From positions 1,302,001-1,366,000 of the forward strand of contig CAWGOT010000006.1 of assembly GCA_963824275.1 (NCBI GenBank): a stretch of DNA of 64,000 nucleotides, written 5' to 3'. Positions 26,691 through 37,300 of the stretch are shown piece after piece. How positions within the stretch are numbered: position 1 is the first letter of the stretch; every line of letters begins with the position of its first letter. Both the position numbers and the translations under genes were made by a program. Below the pieces are notes generated by a model, which saw only the letters and a program-made list of their open reading frames with translations, ran no database searches and had not been told where the DNA came from. Source of the stretch: JANXQG01 sp963824275 (GTDB lineage: Bacteria > Planctomycetota > Planctomycetia > Pirellulales > Thermoguttaceae).

Positions 26691-29634
26691 CGGTCACCGT
26701 CAACGCGTTCCCGTCGTCGTCGTAGGTCGTGGCCGTGGTTTGCTGGAGCAGGCAGACGGCGCTCGTGCCCGTGCCCGTCAGCGCCAAGCTCGTGCCCGAA
26801 CAGTTCACGGTCTCCACATAGCTCCAGCCGTCGCCGAGATCAGGGGCCGTAGGATCACTTGTCGTTGCGGTCAGCCCCGAAACCGAACCACCCAGCGCGT
26901 AGACGTCGTAGGTCGACCCGCTGTTGGGCGTGAGGTTCTGGAAGGTCAGCGAACCGGACCCGGTTAACACCTGGCCTTGGTAGTCGGCCACGTCGTTGCC
27001 CGAGTCGTCCAAGTAGGAGGCCGCGACGCGGCCCATCCCGTCGATCGTGGCCGTGACGTTCCCGTCATCGTCGTAGGCCGTGCTCGTCGCCACTTGCAGG
27101 AGGCAGATCGCCGTGGCCTCGCTCGTAGCGCTGAGGGTCAGCGAGGTCGCGCCCTGCACCTCTCCCGCGTAGTACCAGCCCTGGCCCAGGTACGGCGCGT
27201 TGGGGTCCGTGCCGGTTGTGGACGTGTTCAGGCTGCCGCCTTGCGTGTAAACATCGTACCAGTTCTGGTAGTTGGGCGTGAGGTTGTTGAAGGTCGCGCT
27301 GTAGTCGCTGCCGCTACTGACAGGGAGCACCTGGCCCTGGTAGTCGGCCACGTCATTGCCCGAGTCGTCGTAGGCGGTGGCCGTGACGTCACCCATGCCG
27401 CCGGTCGTGGCCGTGACGTTGCCGTCGGCGTCGTAGGCCGTGGTCGAGGTCAGCTCGAGGAGGCAGACATTGCCGGAAGAAGTCAAGGTGAGCGACGAAG
27501 CCGTCGAGGTTATGGTCTCGCAATACGTCCAGCCCGGCCCCAGCGAGGGATGCGTGGCGTCGTTGGCCGCCGAGGAGTAGGTCCCGGTAATCGTAGGCGT
27601 GCCCCCGCTGGTGGTGTAAATATCGTAACTCGCCGTGGCGTTGGGCGAGAGGCTTTGGAAAGCCGTGCCGCTCGGCTCGACCTGCCCCTGGTAGCTCTCG
27701 GCGGCCCGCCCAAACGCGTCATAGGTCGTGGCCGTGACGCGGCCCAGCGCGTCGATCGTGGCCGTCACCTCCCCTGCGGGGTCGGTGACCGTCTGGGTTG
27801 TCCCGCCGGGCGTCGGCTGCTCCGCCGTCGTCTGCTCGTTCAAGGCGTTGTAGGTGAAGTAGGTCGTGTTGCCGTTGGCGTCGGTCGTCGAGAGGGCGTT
27901 CCCGGCGGCGTCATAGCTCGTGCCCGTCGTCTGCTGCAAGAGACAGATCGCCTGGCCGCCGTCCACCGCGACGAGCGTGGTCGCACTGCTCGACACAGAG
28001 ACGGTGCCCAGGTCGGTCCAATCGCCACCTAGCGACGGCGCGGTCGAGTCCGCACCGGGCACCGGGGCGACGCTATTGACCGTAGCCGAGGAACCATCGA
28101 GCACGTAGACCTCGTACAACCCCGAGGAACTCGGCGCGACGTTCTGGAACGTCACGTCCGTGCCGCCGAGCGCCTGGCCGGTGTAGTCGGCCACGTCCTG
28201 GCCCAAGTCGTTGAAGTAGGCCGCGGTCACGTCGCCCGTCCCGTCGATCGTGGCGGTCACGTTGCCGTCGCCGTCATAGGCTGTGGCGGAGGTTTGCTGG
28301 AGCAGGCAGACGTCGTCGCCGGACGAGGTCAAGCTGAGCCACGTGGCCGTGGCGGGCAACGTCAACTGGATGGTCTGACAATACGTAAGGTCTGAGCCCA
28401 AGTACGGGGCGTCGGGATCCCCGCCGGGCACGGCGGCCCAGGCGGCGCCGTCAATCGTGGGCGTGTCCCCGCTCGTGGTGTAAATGTCGTAAGTCGCCGT
28501 GGCGTTGGGCGAGATGTCCTCGAAGACCGTCCCGCTCGCCCCGACTTGGCCCTGGTAATCGGCGATGTCGTCGCCCGCGTCGTCGAACGTCGTGGCCGTC
28601 ATGCGGCCGGTGCCGTCGATGGTCGCAGTCACGTTCCCGTCGGCGTCGTATGCCGTGGCGGAGGTCTGCTGCAAGAGGCAGACGTAGCTCGCGCTCGCTG
28701 CGATGGTCAGCGAGGCCGCGCCCGAGACCTCTCCCGCGTAGTTCCAGCCGTCGCCCAGGTTCGGCGCGTTGGGATCGTTGCCGCTGGCGGTTGCGCTGCC
28801 GTTGTACGCGTAAACGTCGTACCAGTCCTGGTAGTTCGGCGTTAGGTCGTCGAACGTCACGCTCGCGCCACTTACGGCGAGCACCTGGCCCGCATACTCG
28901 GCCACGTCATCGCCCACATTGTCGTAGGCGGTAGCCGTAACGTCGCCGACGCCGTCGATCGTGGCGGTCACGCTCCCGTCGCCGTCGTAGGCCGTGGCGG
29001 AGGTCTGCTGCAGCAGGCAAACGTCGTTTTCGCCCGTGCCGGTGACATCCAGCCACGAACTCGACGCGGAGGAAACCGTCACCGTCCCCGCAAACGACCA
29101 CCCGTCCAGCGCGGGATGCGTCGGGTCGCCATCGGGGTTGGGCGTATAGGTTCCGCCCGCGTCGCCCGCGCCGCAGCCGGCCGCCGACGACCCCTCGACG
29201 TAGATGTCGTAGGTGAGCGAGTAGTTCGGCGCGAGGTCCGTGAAGGTCGCACTACCCCCGGTGGGCGAGAGCACCTGGCCCCTATAGTCAGCCACGTCGT
29301 TTCCCAGGTCGTCGTAGCTCGTGGCCGTGACATCGCCCGACGGGTCGATCGTGGCCACCACGTTTCCGTCGTTGTCATAAAGGGTCGCCGCGTCTTCCGC
29401 CGAATCGCCGTCGGTCCCGCCATTCGTCTGATCGGCCGGATCGTCGTCACTACCATACTGGTTGCCGTCGAGGTTGTACGACGAGTCGGTCTCCGAACGC
29501 AACCGGTCGGCGATCGAAGAACTTGAACTGGGCGTGCCATCGTTGGCATAGTCCCCGATCTCGTCGGCGGTGAGGCCGTTCCCCGCATAGACGTACTCGT
29601 AGGCGGTCTCGCCCAGGTTGTCCAACACGTCGTA
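26691..29634 (-). other. Seven composite YD-repeat/beta-module units of the Rhs protein
   Basis: Each unit of roughly 120 residues has a YD pair (TAYDADGNVTATIDG-like, AYDNVGDDVAEY-like), then GQV and a short beta module starting TFxDLxPN and ending in a valine/serine-rich strand with VCLLQQTSATAYD. Seven GQ(V/A) modules are visible here. Four further GQ(T/A/I) modules lie beyond the IS elements (34375-36300). The inserted module resembles a small golvesin-like sandwich (YDIYxxxG ... DGWxYAG). Confidence 0.75.
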
Positions 29635-30009
29635 CCTGGTATGAATAGATAGAGGCTGGCGGCGCCGCGACCCGCGGCAGGTGCTATGTATGACTACCGG
29701 GTTCGGGACGAAGTGCCGCCGCAATGAAACCATGACACCTTTCCAACCACAACCAAAAGCAAGCAAGACCGGGGGGCCGGGACACTTCGGGGCCGCTCGA
29801 CTATGCGTATGGGCTTCGAGCCCGCCGTCGTATCTGAGCACCCTTCCGGCCCACCCGGTTGAGCTTCGAGCTCGAAGAGGTAGTTGCCGTCTCGGCCCAA
29901 CCTCGGTAGAAGGCGAAAACGGACTCGTGGTCCAAGCTTCTGCCGCCGCTGGGGCGTCAAAGCCCAGCGGATCGCCCTCCGGTCTTGCCGCGTCACAGGA
30001 GAAACTCCC
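29635..30009 (+). ncRNA. Left-end non-coding region of copy A, candidate bridge RNA
   Basis: 375 bases without a coding frame precede the transposase. They contain hairpins, for example GCTCGA (29795-29800) pairing TCGAGC (29816-29821) around CTATGCGTA, and a GTCGTA at 29827. IS110-group elements are known to express a bridge RNA from this position that pairs with target and donor DNA. The exact RNA ends cannot be set from sequence alone. Confidence 0.45.
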
Positions 30010-31374
30010 ATGAGTATTGTAATGGTACGTTACGTTGGCCTCGATGTCCACAAGCGAGTGGTCGAGGTCTGCATCGTTGACCAGTCCGGCAACGTGGTCC
30101 ACCGCGAACGCTTCGCGCTGAACCGCCGCACTCTGGAAAGCTTCGCCACCCAGATCCTGCAGCCCACCGACCACGTGGCCTTCGAAGCCACCACCAACTG
30201 CTGGGCCGTGGCCGACGCTCTGCGGCCGCACGTGGCCAAACTGGTGGTCTCCAATCCCCTGGCCACCAAGGCCATCGCCCAGGCCAAAGTCAAGACCGAC
30301 AAAGTCGACGCCCACGTGCTGGCGCAGCTCCTCCGCTGCGACTTCCTCCCGGAGGTCTGGCAGCCCGACGAGGCCACCCGCCGGCTCCGCGAAATGACTG
30401 GCCGCCGCAGCGCCCTGGTCGGCCAGCGGACCATGATGCGGAACCGCATCCACAGCGTGCTGGCCATGCGGCTGATCGAGGTCTCGCGGAAGCATCTTTT
30501 CGACGCCGAGGGCGTGGAGTGGCTCGCGACCGTGGAGATCGACGCCCAAGGCCGCACGCTCATCGACAGCGACCTGCGGCAACTCGAGGTCCTGCAAAAA
30601 GAGATCGACTCCCTGGACCTTGAACTGGCTCAACGGGGCCACGCCAGCGAGCCCGTCAAGCTCTTGATGACCCTGCCGGGCGCGGACGTGGCCACCGCCG
30701 AGGCCATGCTGGCCGCCTGGGGCGACTTCACCCGCTTTCCCGACGCCGATCATGCCGCCAGCTACATCGGCCTGGCGCCTTCCACCAAGCAGTCGGCCGA
30801 GCACTGCTACCACGGCCCGATCACCAAACGCGGCAACAGCCAAGCCCGCTGGATGCTGATCGAGGCCGCGCAGCATCTCGACAAGCACCCCGGTCCTTTG
30901 GGCCACTTCTTCCGCCGCTTGATGAAGAAGAAGACCCGCAACGTGGCCGTGGTGGCCGCGGCGCGGAAGCTGGCCATGATCGCCTGGCTGATGCTGAAGA
31001 ACAACGAGCCCTACCGCTACGCCATCCCCAGGAGCACGGAGACCAAGCTGGCCAAGCTGCGGGTGAAGGCCACGGGGCAGCGGCGCAAGAGCGGACCGCC
31101 CAAAGGCAGCAAGGGCACGGCCAAACTGCCCGGCGGCAGTCGCACCATCAAGTCCTTGGCCACGATTTGTCAGAGCGAGGGCTTGCCGCAACCGCGGGCG
31201 CTTTCCGCGGGCGAGCGGCGTACGGTGGCGTCGGCCGGAAGCGAGGCTTTCGTGGCCGAGACCGCGGCGACGCAGGTCGTGCCCCGCAGGTCCCGCCGCC
31301 AGCAAGCAACCGCAGGCAGCGACGGTACGGGTTCCTCTTCTCTGTTGCAGGAGAACGGCCATGGCAGGGATTGA
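30010..31374 (+). CDS. IS110-family transposase, copy A
   Basis: 454 residues. AGGAGA precedes the ATG at 30010. The N-terminal RuvC-like DEDD domain is YVGLDVHKRVVEVCIVDQSG, ending in the region VKTDKVDAHVLAQLLRC. The C-terminal Tnp domain is LMTLPGADVATAEAMLAAWG, FPDADHAASYIGLAPSTKQS, ITKRGNSQARWMLIEAA, with the conserved Ser (GNSQARW) expected as nucleophile. A basic Ser/Arg-rich tail of about 90 residues follows. The last codons overlap the CHC2 gene start by 14 bases. Confidence 0.93.
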   Translation: MSIVMVRYVGLDVHKRVVEVCIVDQSGNVVHRERFALNRRTLESFATQILQPTDHVAFEATTNCWAVADALRPHVAKLVVSNPLATKAIAQAKVKTDKVDAHVLAQLLRCDFLPEVWQPDEATRRLREMTGRRSALVGQRTMMRNRIHSVLAMRLIEVSRKHLFDAEGVEWLATVEIDAQGRTLIDSDLRQLEVLQKEIDSLDLELAQRGHASEPVKLLMTLPGADVATAEAMLAAWGDFTRFPDADHAASYIGLAPSTKQSAEHCYHGPITKRGNSQARWMLIEAAQHLDKHPGPLGHFFRRLMKKKTRNVAVVAAARKLAMIAWLMLKNNEPYRYAIPRSTETKLAKLRVKATGQRRKSGPPKGSKGTAKLPGGSRTIKSLATICQSEGLPQPRALSAGERRTVASAGSEAFVAETAATQVVPRRSRRQQATAGSDGTGSSSLLQENGHGRD

Positions 31375-31717
31375 TTTTCGCACGTTGCGTGACGAGGTCA
31401 GTATCTACACGGTATTAAAGCTGTTGGGCTTTGTCCCCGTGCCTGGGCATGCGGGTGGCGACGGCCAGGTGCGCGGGCCTTGCCCGATCCACGCCCCCAA
31501 ACGCGAGGGAAGCCGATCGTTTTCGGCGAACCTGGAACGGAACGCATATCGCTGTTTCCACTGTGCTTCGTCGGGAAACCAGCTTGATCTCTGGGCGGCA
31601 GCCACTGGGCAGCCGCTCTATCAGGCAGCCATTGAGCTATGTGCAAAGTTGAACCGGCCGGTGCCCTGGCTCCCACGCCGGCAAACCGGCCGCAAAAAAT
31701 CCGCGCCCGCCAGTTGA
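31361..31717 (+). CDS. CHC2-type zinc-finger protein, IS110 passenger, copy A
   Basis: 118 residues starting MAGIDFRTLRDEVSIYTVLK, then the zinc site CPIHAPKREGSRSFS...YRCFHCASSGNQLDLW (C-x2-H ... C-x2-C), as in the N-terminal finger of DnaG primases. It has no polymerase domain. The start overlaps the transposase end and has its own AGGAGA site. It may bind single-stranded DNA for the element (inference). Confidence 0.85.
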   Translation: MAGIDFRTLRDEVSIYTVLKLLGFVPVPGHAGGDGQVRGPCPIHAPKREGSRSFSANLERNAYRCFHCASSGNQLDLWAAATGQPLYQAAIELCAKLNRPVPWLPRRQTGRKKSAPAS

Positions 31718-31731
31718 CACGGACAGAGGTA

Positions 31732-32277
31732 CGTGTAGGCAGTCACGTTGCCCATAGCGTCGGTCTGGCTCAAAAGGTCGCCATCGGCGTCGAACGCAGA
31801 GGTGCTGGTGGTGCGGGCCGGGATGACCAGGACACCGTCAGCGACGACCACGCTGCCAGGGGCACCGCCGCCGAGCGTGACCAGGGCGCCGCCGGCGCTC
31901 GCCGTGAAGGTGACGACGCTCTGCCAGGAACAGCCGCCCAACCAGAAGTCGTCGCTGGGCGAATCCTGCTGGTCCGCCGACCCGGAGAACGTCCCCGCGC
32001 CGCTATACACGCTGTACCCCGCGCTATTCGGTGTTGTTCCCACTCGCGGTCCAAGTCGCCAGCACCTCGTACTGCACGCCCGCCGTCAGGCCGCCGAAGT
32101 AGTAGGTCGCGGTGGCGCCCACGGCCCCGCTCGTGTAGTAACTGCCATCGTAACCGCTGCCGCTGACGTACGACCAGTCGCCCGACAGCAGGCTGTCGGA
32201 GCCGCCGGGGTCGGCCTCCGCGGCCTGCGGGTCCGCGTACGGATCGCTCTGGCTGACCTGATTCCCAGCGCATCGTA
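31732..32277 (-). other. Rhs gene segment between the two IS110 copies
   Basis: Host sequence of the Rhs gene on the minus strand. It reads DALGNQVSQSDPYADPQAAE after correction, then TYYFGGLTAGVQYEVLATW, a frame change, and DDFWLGGCSWQSVVTFTASA to QTDAMGNVTAYTY. It links one golvesin-like module to the next YD repeat. Both ends stop at TAC (Tyr) codons at the IS junctions. Confidence 0.8.
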
Positions 32278-32652
32278 CCTGGTATGAAGAGATAGAGGCT
32301 GGCGGCGCCGCGACCCGCGGCAGGTGCTATGGATGACTACCGGGTTCGGGACGAAGTGCCGCCGCAATGAAACCATGACACCTTTCCAACCACAACCAAA
32401 AGCAAGCAAGACCGGGGGGCCGGGACACTTCGGGGCCGCTCGACTATGCGTATGGGCTTCGAGCCCGCCGTCGTATCTGAGCACCCTTCCGGCCCACCCG
32501 GTTGAGCTTCGAGCTCGAAGAGGTAGTTGCCGTCTCGGCCCAACCTCGGTAGAAGGCGAAAACGGACTCGTGGTCCAACCTTCTGCCGCCGCTGGGGCGT
32601 CAAAGCCCAGCGGATCGCCCTCCGGTCTTGCCGCGTCACAGGAGAAACTCCC
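32278..32652 (+). ncRNA. Left-end non-coding region of copy B, candidate bridge RNA
   Basis: Nearly identical to the copy A left end. The possible guide segments CTATGCGTA (32444-32452) and GTCGTA (32470-32475) are unchanged. No coding frame. Confidence 0.45.
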
Positions 32653-34017
32653 ATGAGTATTGTAATGGTACGTTACGTTGGCCTCGATGTCCACAAGCGA
32701 GTGGTCGAGGTCTGCATCGTTGACCAGTCCGGCAACGTGGTCCACCGCGAACGCTTCGCCCTGAACCGCCGCACTCTGGAAAGCTTCGCCACCCAGATCC
32801 TGCAGCCCACCGACCACGTGGCCTTCGAAGCCACCACCAACTGCTGGGCCGTGGCCGACGCTCTGCGGCCGCACGTGGCCAAACTGGTGGTCTCCAATCC
32901 CCTGGCCACCAAGGCCATCGCCCAGGCCAAAGTCAAGACCGACAAAGTCGACGCCCACGTGCTGGCGAAGCTCCTCCGCTGCGACTTCCTCCCGGAGGTC
33001 TGGCAGCCCGACGAGGCCACCCGCCGGCTCCGCGAAATGACTGGCCGCCGCAGCGCCCTGGTCGGCCAGCGGACCATGATGCGGAACCGCATCCACAGCG
33101 TGCTCGCCATGCGGCTGATCGAGGTCTCGCGGAAGCATCTTTTCGACGCCGACGGCGTGGAGTGGCTCGCGACCGTGGAAATCGACGCCCAAGGCCGCAC
33201 GCTGATCGACAGCGACCTGCGGCAGCTCGAGTTCCTGCAAAAAGAGATCGACTCCTTGGACCACGAACTGGCTAAACGGGGACACGCCAGCGAGCCCGTC
33301 AAGCTCTTGATGACCCTGCCGGGCGCGGACGTGGCCACCGCCGAGTCCCTGCTGGCCGCCTGGGGCGACTTCACCCGCTTTCCCGACGCCGATCATGCCG
33401 CCAGCTACATCGGCCTGGCGCCTTCCACCAAGCAGTCGGCGGAGCACTGCTACCACGGCCCCATCACCAAACGCGGCAACAGCCAAGCCCGCTGGATGCT
33501 GATCGAGGCCGCGCAGCACCTCGACAAGCACCCCGGTCCTTTGGGCCACTTCTTCCGCCGCTTGCTGAAAAAGAAGACCCGCAACGTGGCCGTGGTGGCC
33601 GCCGCGCGAAAGCTGGCCATGATCGCCTGGCTGATGCTGAAGAACAACGAGCCCTACCGCTACGCCATTCCCAGGAGTACGGAGACTAAGCTGGCCAAGC
33701 TGCGCGTAAAGGCCACCGGCGAGCGGCGCAAGAGCGGGCCGCCCAAAGGCAGCAAGGGCACGGCCAAACTGCCCGGCGGGAGTCGCACCATCAAGTCCTT
33801 GGCCACGATTTGTCAGAGCGAGGGCTTGCCGCAACCGCGAGCGCTTTCCGCGGGTGAGCGGCGTACGGTGGCGTCGGCCGGAAGCGAGGCTTTCGTGGCC
33901 GAGACCGCGGCGACGCAGGTCGTGCCCCGCAGGTCCCGCCGCCAGCAAGCAACCGCAGGCAGCGACGGTACGGGTTCCTCTTCTCTGTTGCAGGAGAACG
34001 GCCATGGCAGGGATTGA
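32653..34017 (+). CDS. IS110-family transposase, copy B
   Basis: 454 residues, same domains as copy A. Differences include HVLAKLLRC for HVLAQLLRC, FDADGVEW for FDAEGVEW, LEFLQKE for LEVLQKE, DHELAKRGH for DLELAQRGH, ESLLAAW for EAMLAAW and RRLLKKK for RRLMKKK. None falls in the catalytic motifs, so both copies appear functional. Confidence 0.93.
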   Translation: MSIVMVRYVGLDVHKRVVEVCIVDQSGNVVHRERFALNRRTLESFATQILQPTDHVAFEATTNCWAVADALRPHVAKLVVSNPLATKAIAQAKVKTDKVDAHVLAKLLRCDFLPEVWQPDEATRRLREMTGRRSALVGQRTMMRNRIHSVLAMRLIEVSRKHLFDADGVEWLATVEIDAQGRTLIDSDLRQLEFLQKEIDSLDHELAKRGHASEPVKLLMTLPGADVATAESLLAAWGDFTRFPDADHAASYIGLAPSTKQSAEHCYHGPITKRGNSQARWMLIEAAQHLDKHPGPLGHFFRRLLKKKTRNVAVVAAARKLAMIAWLMLKNNEPYRYAIPRSTETKLAKLRVKATGERRKSGPPKGSKGTAKLPGGSRTIKSLATICQSEGLPQPRALSAGERRTVASAGSEAFVAETAATQVVPRRSRRQQATAGSDGTGSSSLLQENGHGRD

Positions 34018-34360
34018 TTTTCGCACGTTGCGTGACGAGGTCAGTATCTACACGGTATTAAAGCTGTTGGGCTTTGTCCCCGTGCCTGGGCATGCGGGTG
34101 GCGACGGCCAGGTGCGCGGGCCTTGCCCGATCCACGCCCCCAAACGCGAGGGAAGCCGATCGTTTTCGGCGAACCTGAAACGGAACGCATATCGCTGTTT
34201 CCACTGTGCTTCGTCGGGAAACCAGCTTGATCTCTGGGCGGCAGCCACTGGGCAGCCGCTCTATCAGGCAGCCATTGAGCTATGTGCAAAGTTGAACCGG
34301 CCGGTGCCCTGGCTCCCCCGCCGACCGACGGACCGCAAAAAATCCGCGCCCGCCAGTTGA
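34004..34360 (+). CDS. CHC2-type zinc-finger protein, IS110 passenger, copy B
   Basis: 118 residues, same as copy A except for a few residues (NLKRN for NLERN, PTDRK for QTGRK). Zinc ligands CPIH and CFHC are kept. It overlaps the transposase end by 14 bases. Confidence 0.85.
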   Translation: MAGIDFRTLRDEVSIYTVLKLLGFVPVPGHAGGDGQVRGPCPIHAPKREGSRSFSANLKRNAYRCFHCASSGNQLDLWAAATGQPLYQAAIELCAKLNRPVPWLPRRPTDRKKSAPAS

Positions 34361-34374
34361 CACGGACAGAGGTA

Positions 34375-37300
34375 GCCATAGTTCGTGACGTTGCCCAGCA
34401 GGTCCGTGTCGCTCAAGACGTTGCCCGCCTTGTCATAGACGGGACCCAAGGGCGCGCCGTTCGTCGGGCTGGCCTGCTGCTTTGGCTGACCGAGGTTGTT
34501 GTAGGCGTAAGTCGTCGTATTGCCCAGCGCGTCGGTCTCTTGTGCCAAGTTGCCGTCGGAATTGTAGGTGCTCGCGTCGACCATCTGCATCAGACAGACG
34601 TACGCCGTCGAGTCACTTTTACTGTTGGAGACCGTGATGCTGGTGTCGCCCTGATTCAGTTTCACAGTCTTCAGCAGTGTCCAGCCACTGCCCAGCGACG
34701 TGGCAGGCAGGCCATCCCACGCAGTAGTCGAACTGTTGCTGACCGTGTAGTTGGAGAGCGACGAGGCCGGCGCCTGGACAAACACGTCATACGTGGCGTC
34801 GCCGTTGGGCGTGAGGTTGCTGAAGGTCCAGGTTTGCGCGGTCGTGGTGGAGGTGGGATCGGGTGCCGAGGTCTGGCCTTGCCACGTCGTGACCGTTGTC
34901 AGGCCCGGGGTCAACATCGTCGTGCCGAGCTGATAGGTGTAGGCGGTCGTATGCCCCAGGGGATCGGTCTCGGCGGTCAGATCCCCGTCGGCGTCGAAGA
35001 CGTAATTCGTTGTGGGACTGCCGGCCTGTGCCGCCGGGTCGGTTTCTGAGAGTTCGTCGCCTACCGCATCGTAGCCGTAGGTCGTAACGCCGCCATCGGC
35101 ATCCGTCTCGTTGCATAGTAGCCCGGTGGGCGTATAGGTTTCGCCCGAGACCTGTGTGACGAGGCAGATTTCCGTGGCCGAGCCCAAGCTGCCGGGGAAG
35201 GTCAGCGTGGAACTATGGTCCCCCGCGCCAGCGCGATCGTGCCCGCGGCGGACCAGCCGCTGCCCAAGGGCGTCGTCGAACCCGCGGGCGCCGGCGTCCA
35301 GGTGGGGCTGCCGTTGAGGTTGTCGTCCACCGTGTAGCTGCCGTCAAACGACGCCTCCTGGACGTAAACCGCGTACGTCCTGCCCAGGCCGGGCGTCTGC
35401 GGCAGATTGTTGATCGTCGCGCTGCCCGAAGAGACCGGCACGATTTGCCCCTGCGAAGTTGACGTCTGTTGCTCCAACTCATTATAGCCGTAGGTCGTGA
35501 CGTTGTCCAGGCCGTCGGTCTGGGAGAGCACGTTGCTTGCGGCATCGTAGACCGTGGCCGAGGTCTGCTCCAGGCAGGCCACCTGCGAAACCGTCCCCGC
35601 GTCCGTGTAGCTCACCGTGAGCCCGGAACTCGTATTGCCCGCCGCCAAGGTCACCACGCCCATTTCGTACCAGCCGCTGCCCAAGGGCGTCGCCCCGGAG
35701 ATGGTGGTGGTCCAGGAGATGCTGCCCGTGCCGTTTTGCGTGACCGAGTAACCGGTGGGCGCCACGGACGATTGAACGTAGACCGCGTAGGTCCTAGCCT
35801 GCCCGTCCGCCGACGGCAGGTTGGCGAACGTGGCCGGGGCGCCGGAAGCCACAACAACGGCCTGACCCTGCGAGGCGGCCAAGGGCCGGCCGAGGTTGTC
35901 GTACGTCGAGGCGGTGACGTCGCCCAGCGCGTCGGTCTGCGAAATCGCGTTCTCCTGACTGTCGTAGACGGTGCTTGCGGTCTGCTGGAGCAATGTGACC
36001 GCCGAAACGGTCGCAGTGCCCGAGTAGCTGACGGTCAGCCCGGAGCTGACGTCGGCCGCTGCCAGCTTCACCGTGCCCAACTCGTACCAGCCGCTGCCCA
36101 AGGGCGTCGACGAGGCTCCAGTGAAACTCAGCCCCGGCGTGGCCGTGCCGCTTTCCGTTACCGTGTAGCCGGTGGCGCTGGCGGGAGCCACGGAGGACTG
36201 GACATACACGGCGTAGGTCCTGGCCTGGCCGGGCGATTGCGGCAGATTTAGGAAGGCCGCCGAACCGGAAACCATAGCGACCGTCTGTCCCTGATAGGTG
36301 GCCGTTGCGTTCCCGGCCGTATCGTAGGAGTAGGCCGTCACGTCGCCGTCCGGGTCGCTCGTGCTCCAGACAAGCCCGGCGGGCGTGGCCGAGCCGCCGA
36401 GATTGGGCGTGTAGACGTAGGTCGTGATCGGGTCGCCGCCGGGCGCCATGTTCTGCCCAGTGTCGTCCGCGGATTGCCCGTTGGCAAGTTGCTCCGAGGA
36501 AAGCAAATCCCCGCTCGAATCGTACGTGTAGATCGTCGCCTCCTGCGGCGTGTTGGCGTCGGCTTGAATGGAACATTGCAGCTCATCGATCGGTGCACCG
36601 GTGCTCGCGTCCGTGTCGTATGCGTAGATCGAGGTTTCCTGAGTCCCATCGGGAAGCATCTCCGAAATAAGATTGCCATACGCATCGTAGTCGTACGTAG
36701 TGACCGGCTCCGCCGGATCGCTGCTGCTCGCCACGGTTATTCCCGTTGTCGGATCGGGCCGGTACATCGCCGTCACTAGGCCGTTGGCGTCGCGGGCGTA
36801 GATCGTTTCGTGGCCCAAGGCGTCGGTCACGGTCAGCGGGTTGCCGAACTGATCGAGCGTGTACGTGGTAGTGGCATGTGACTGGTCGGTGGTCGTGGCC
36901 ACGATCGCGGAGCTTGGCGTCAGGCACTTGCCATTGTCCAGCGGCAGGGTCAAGGCGGCCTGGAATTGGCAAGAAGTGGTGTCCGGATATTCGACCGACG
37001 CCAAAGCCCCCGTCGCGGAGTCGTAAGAATACGTCGTCGTGTTGTAATCGGGATCCTCCATCGTGGTCAATTTGCCGGACGTGTAGCCGAACGTGATGAC
37101 GGGGACCGTCTCGCCGGTCACGTAAGCGTTGTTCGGGTTGGGTTCGGTGACCGAAGTCAACTGACCGCTGCCGTTGTAGGTCAGCGTCGTCACACGGCCG
37201 GCGAAATCGGTAATCGTGATCTCGTTCGCGGGATAGCCGAAGTTAGTCGTTTGATTGCCCGGCGCTGATGCTTTCGAGTGGTCCGCCGACGGACGCGTAA

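Larger units (their letters stand above)
29635..31731 (+). mobile_element. IS110-type element with CHC2 passenger, copy A (2,097 bp)
   Basis: Boundaries come from comparing the two copies. The shared sequence starts CCTGGTATGAA (29635) and ends GGACAGAG plus GTA (31731). GTA flanks both sides (29632-29634, 29 729-style duplicate at 31729-31731). Host sequence resumes in the Rhs gene on both sides. It carries a 375-base non-coding left end, a transposase gene and a CHC2 zinc-finger gene, with only about 11 bases after the last stop. There are no terminal inverted repeats, as usual for the IS110 group. Confidence 0.9.
32278..34374 (+). mobile_element. IS110-type element with CHC2 passenger, copy B (2,097 bp)
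   Basis: Same length and order as copy A with scattered substitutions, and flanked by GTA at 32275-32277 and 34372-34374. Removing it restores the Rhs coding sequence GNVTNYGY-DALG across the junction. The copy is intact and may be active. Confidence 0.9.

Noticed and set aside
25519..28032. Long plus-strand frames rich in Val/Arg/Gly (25519-26490, 26977-28032)
   Set aside because: Antisense of YD repeats; codon pattern follows the minus strand.
29635..31383. Minus-strand open frame continuing from the Rhs gene through IS copy A
   Set aside because: It is antisense to the IS110 transposase; the join is an accident of the insertion and the Rhs protein reading is only valid below 29634.
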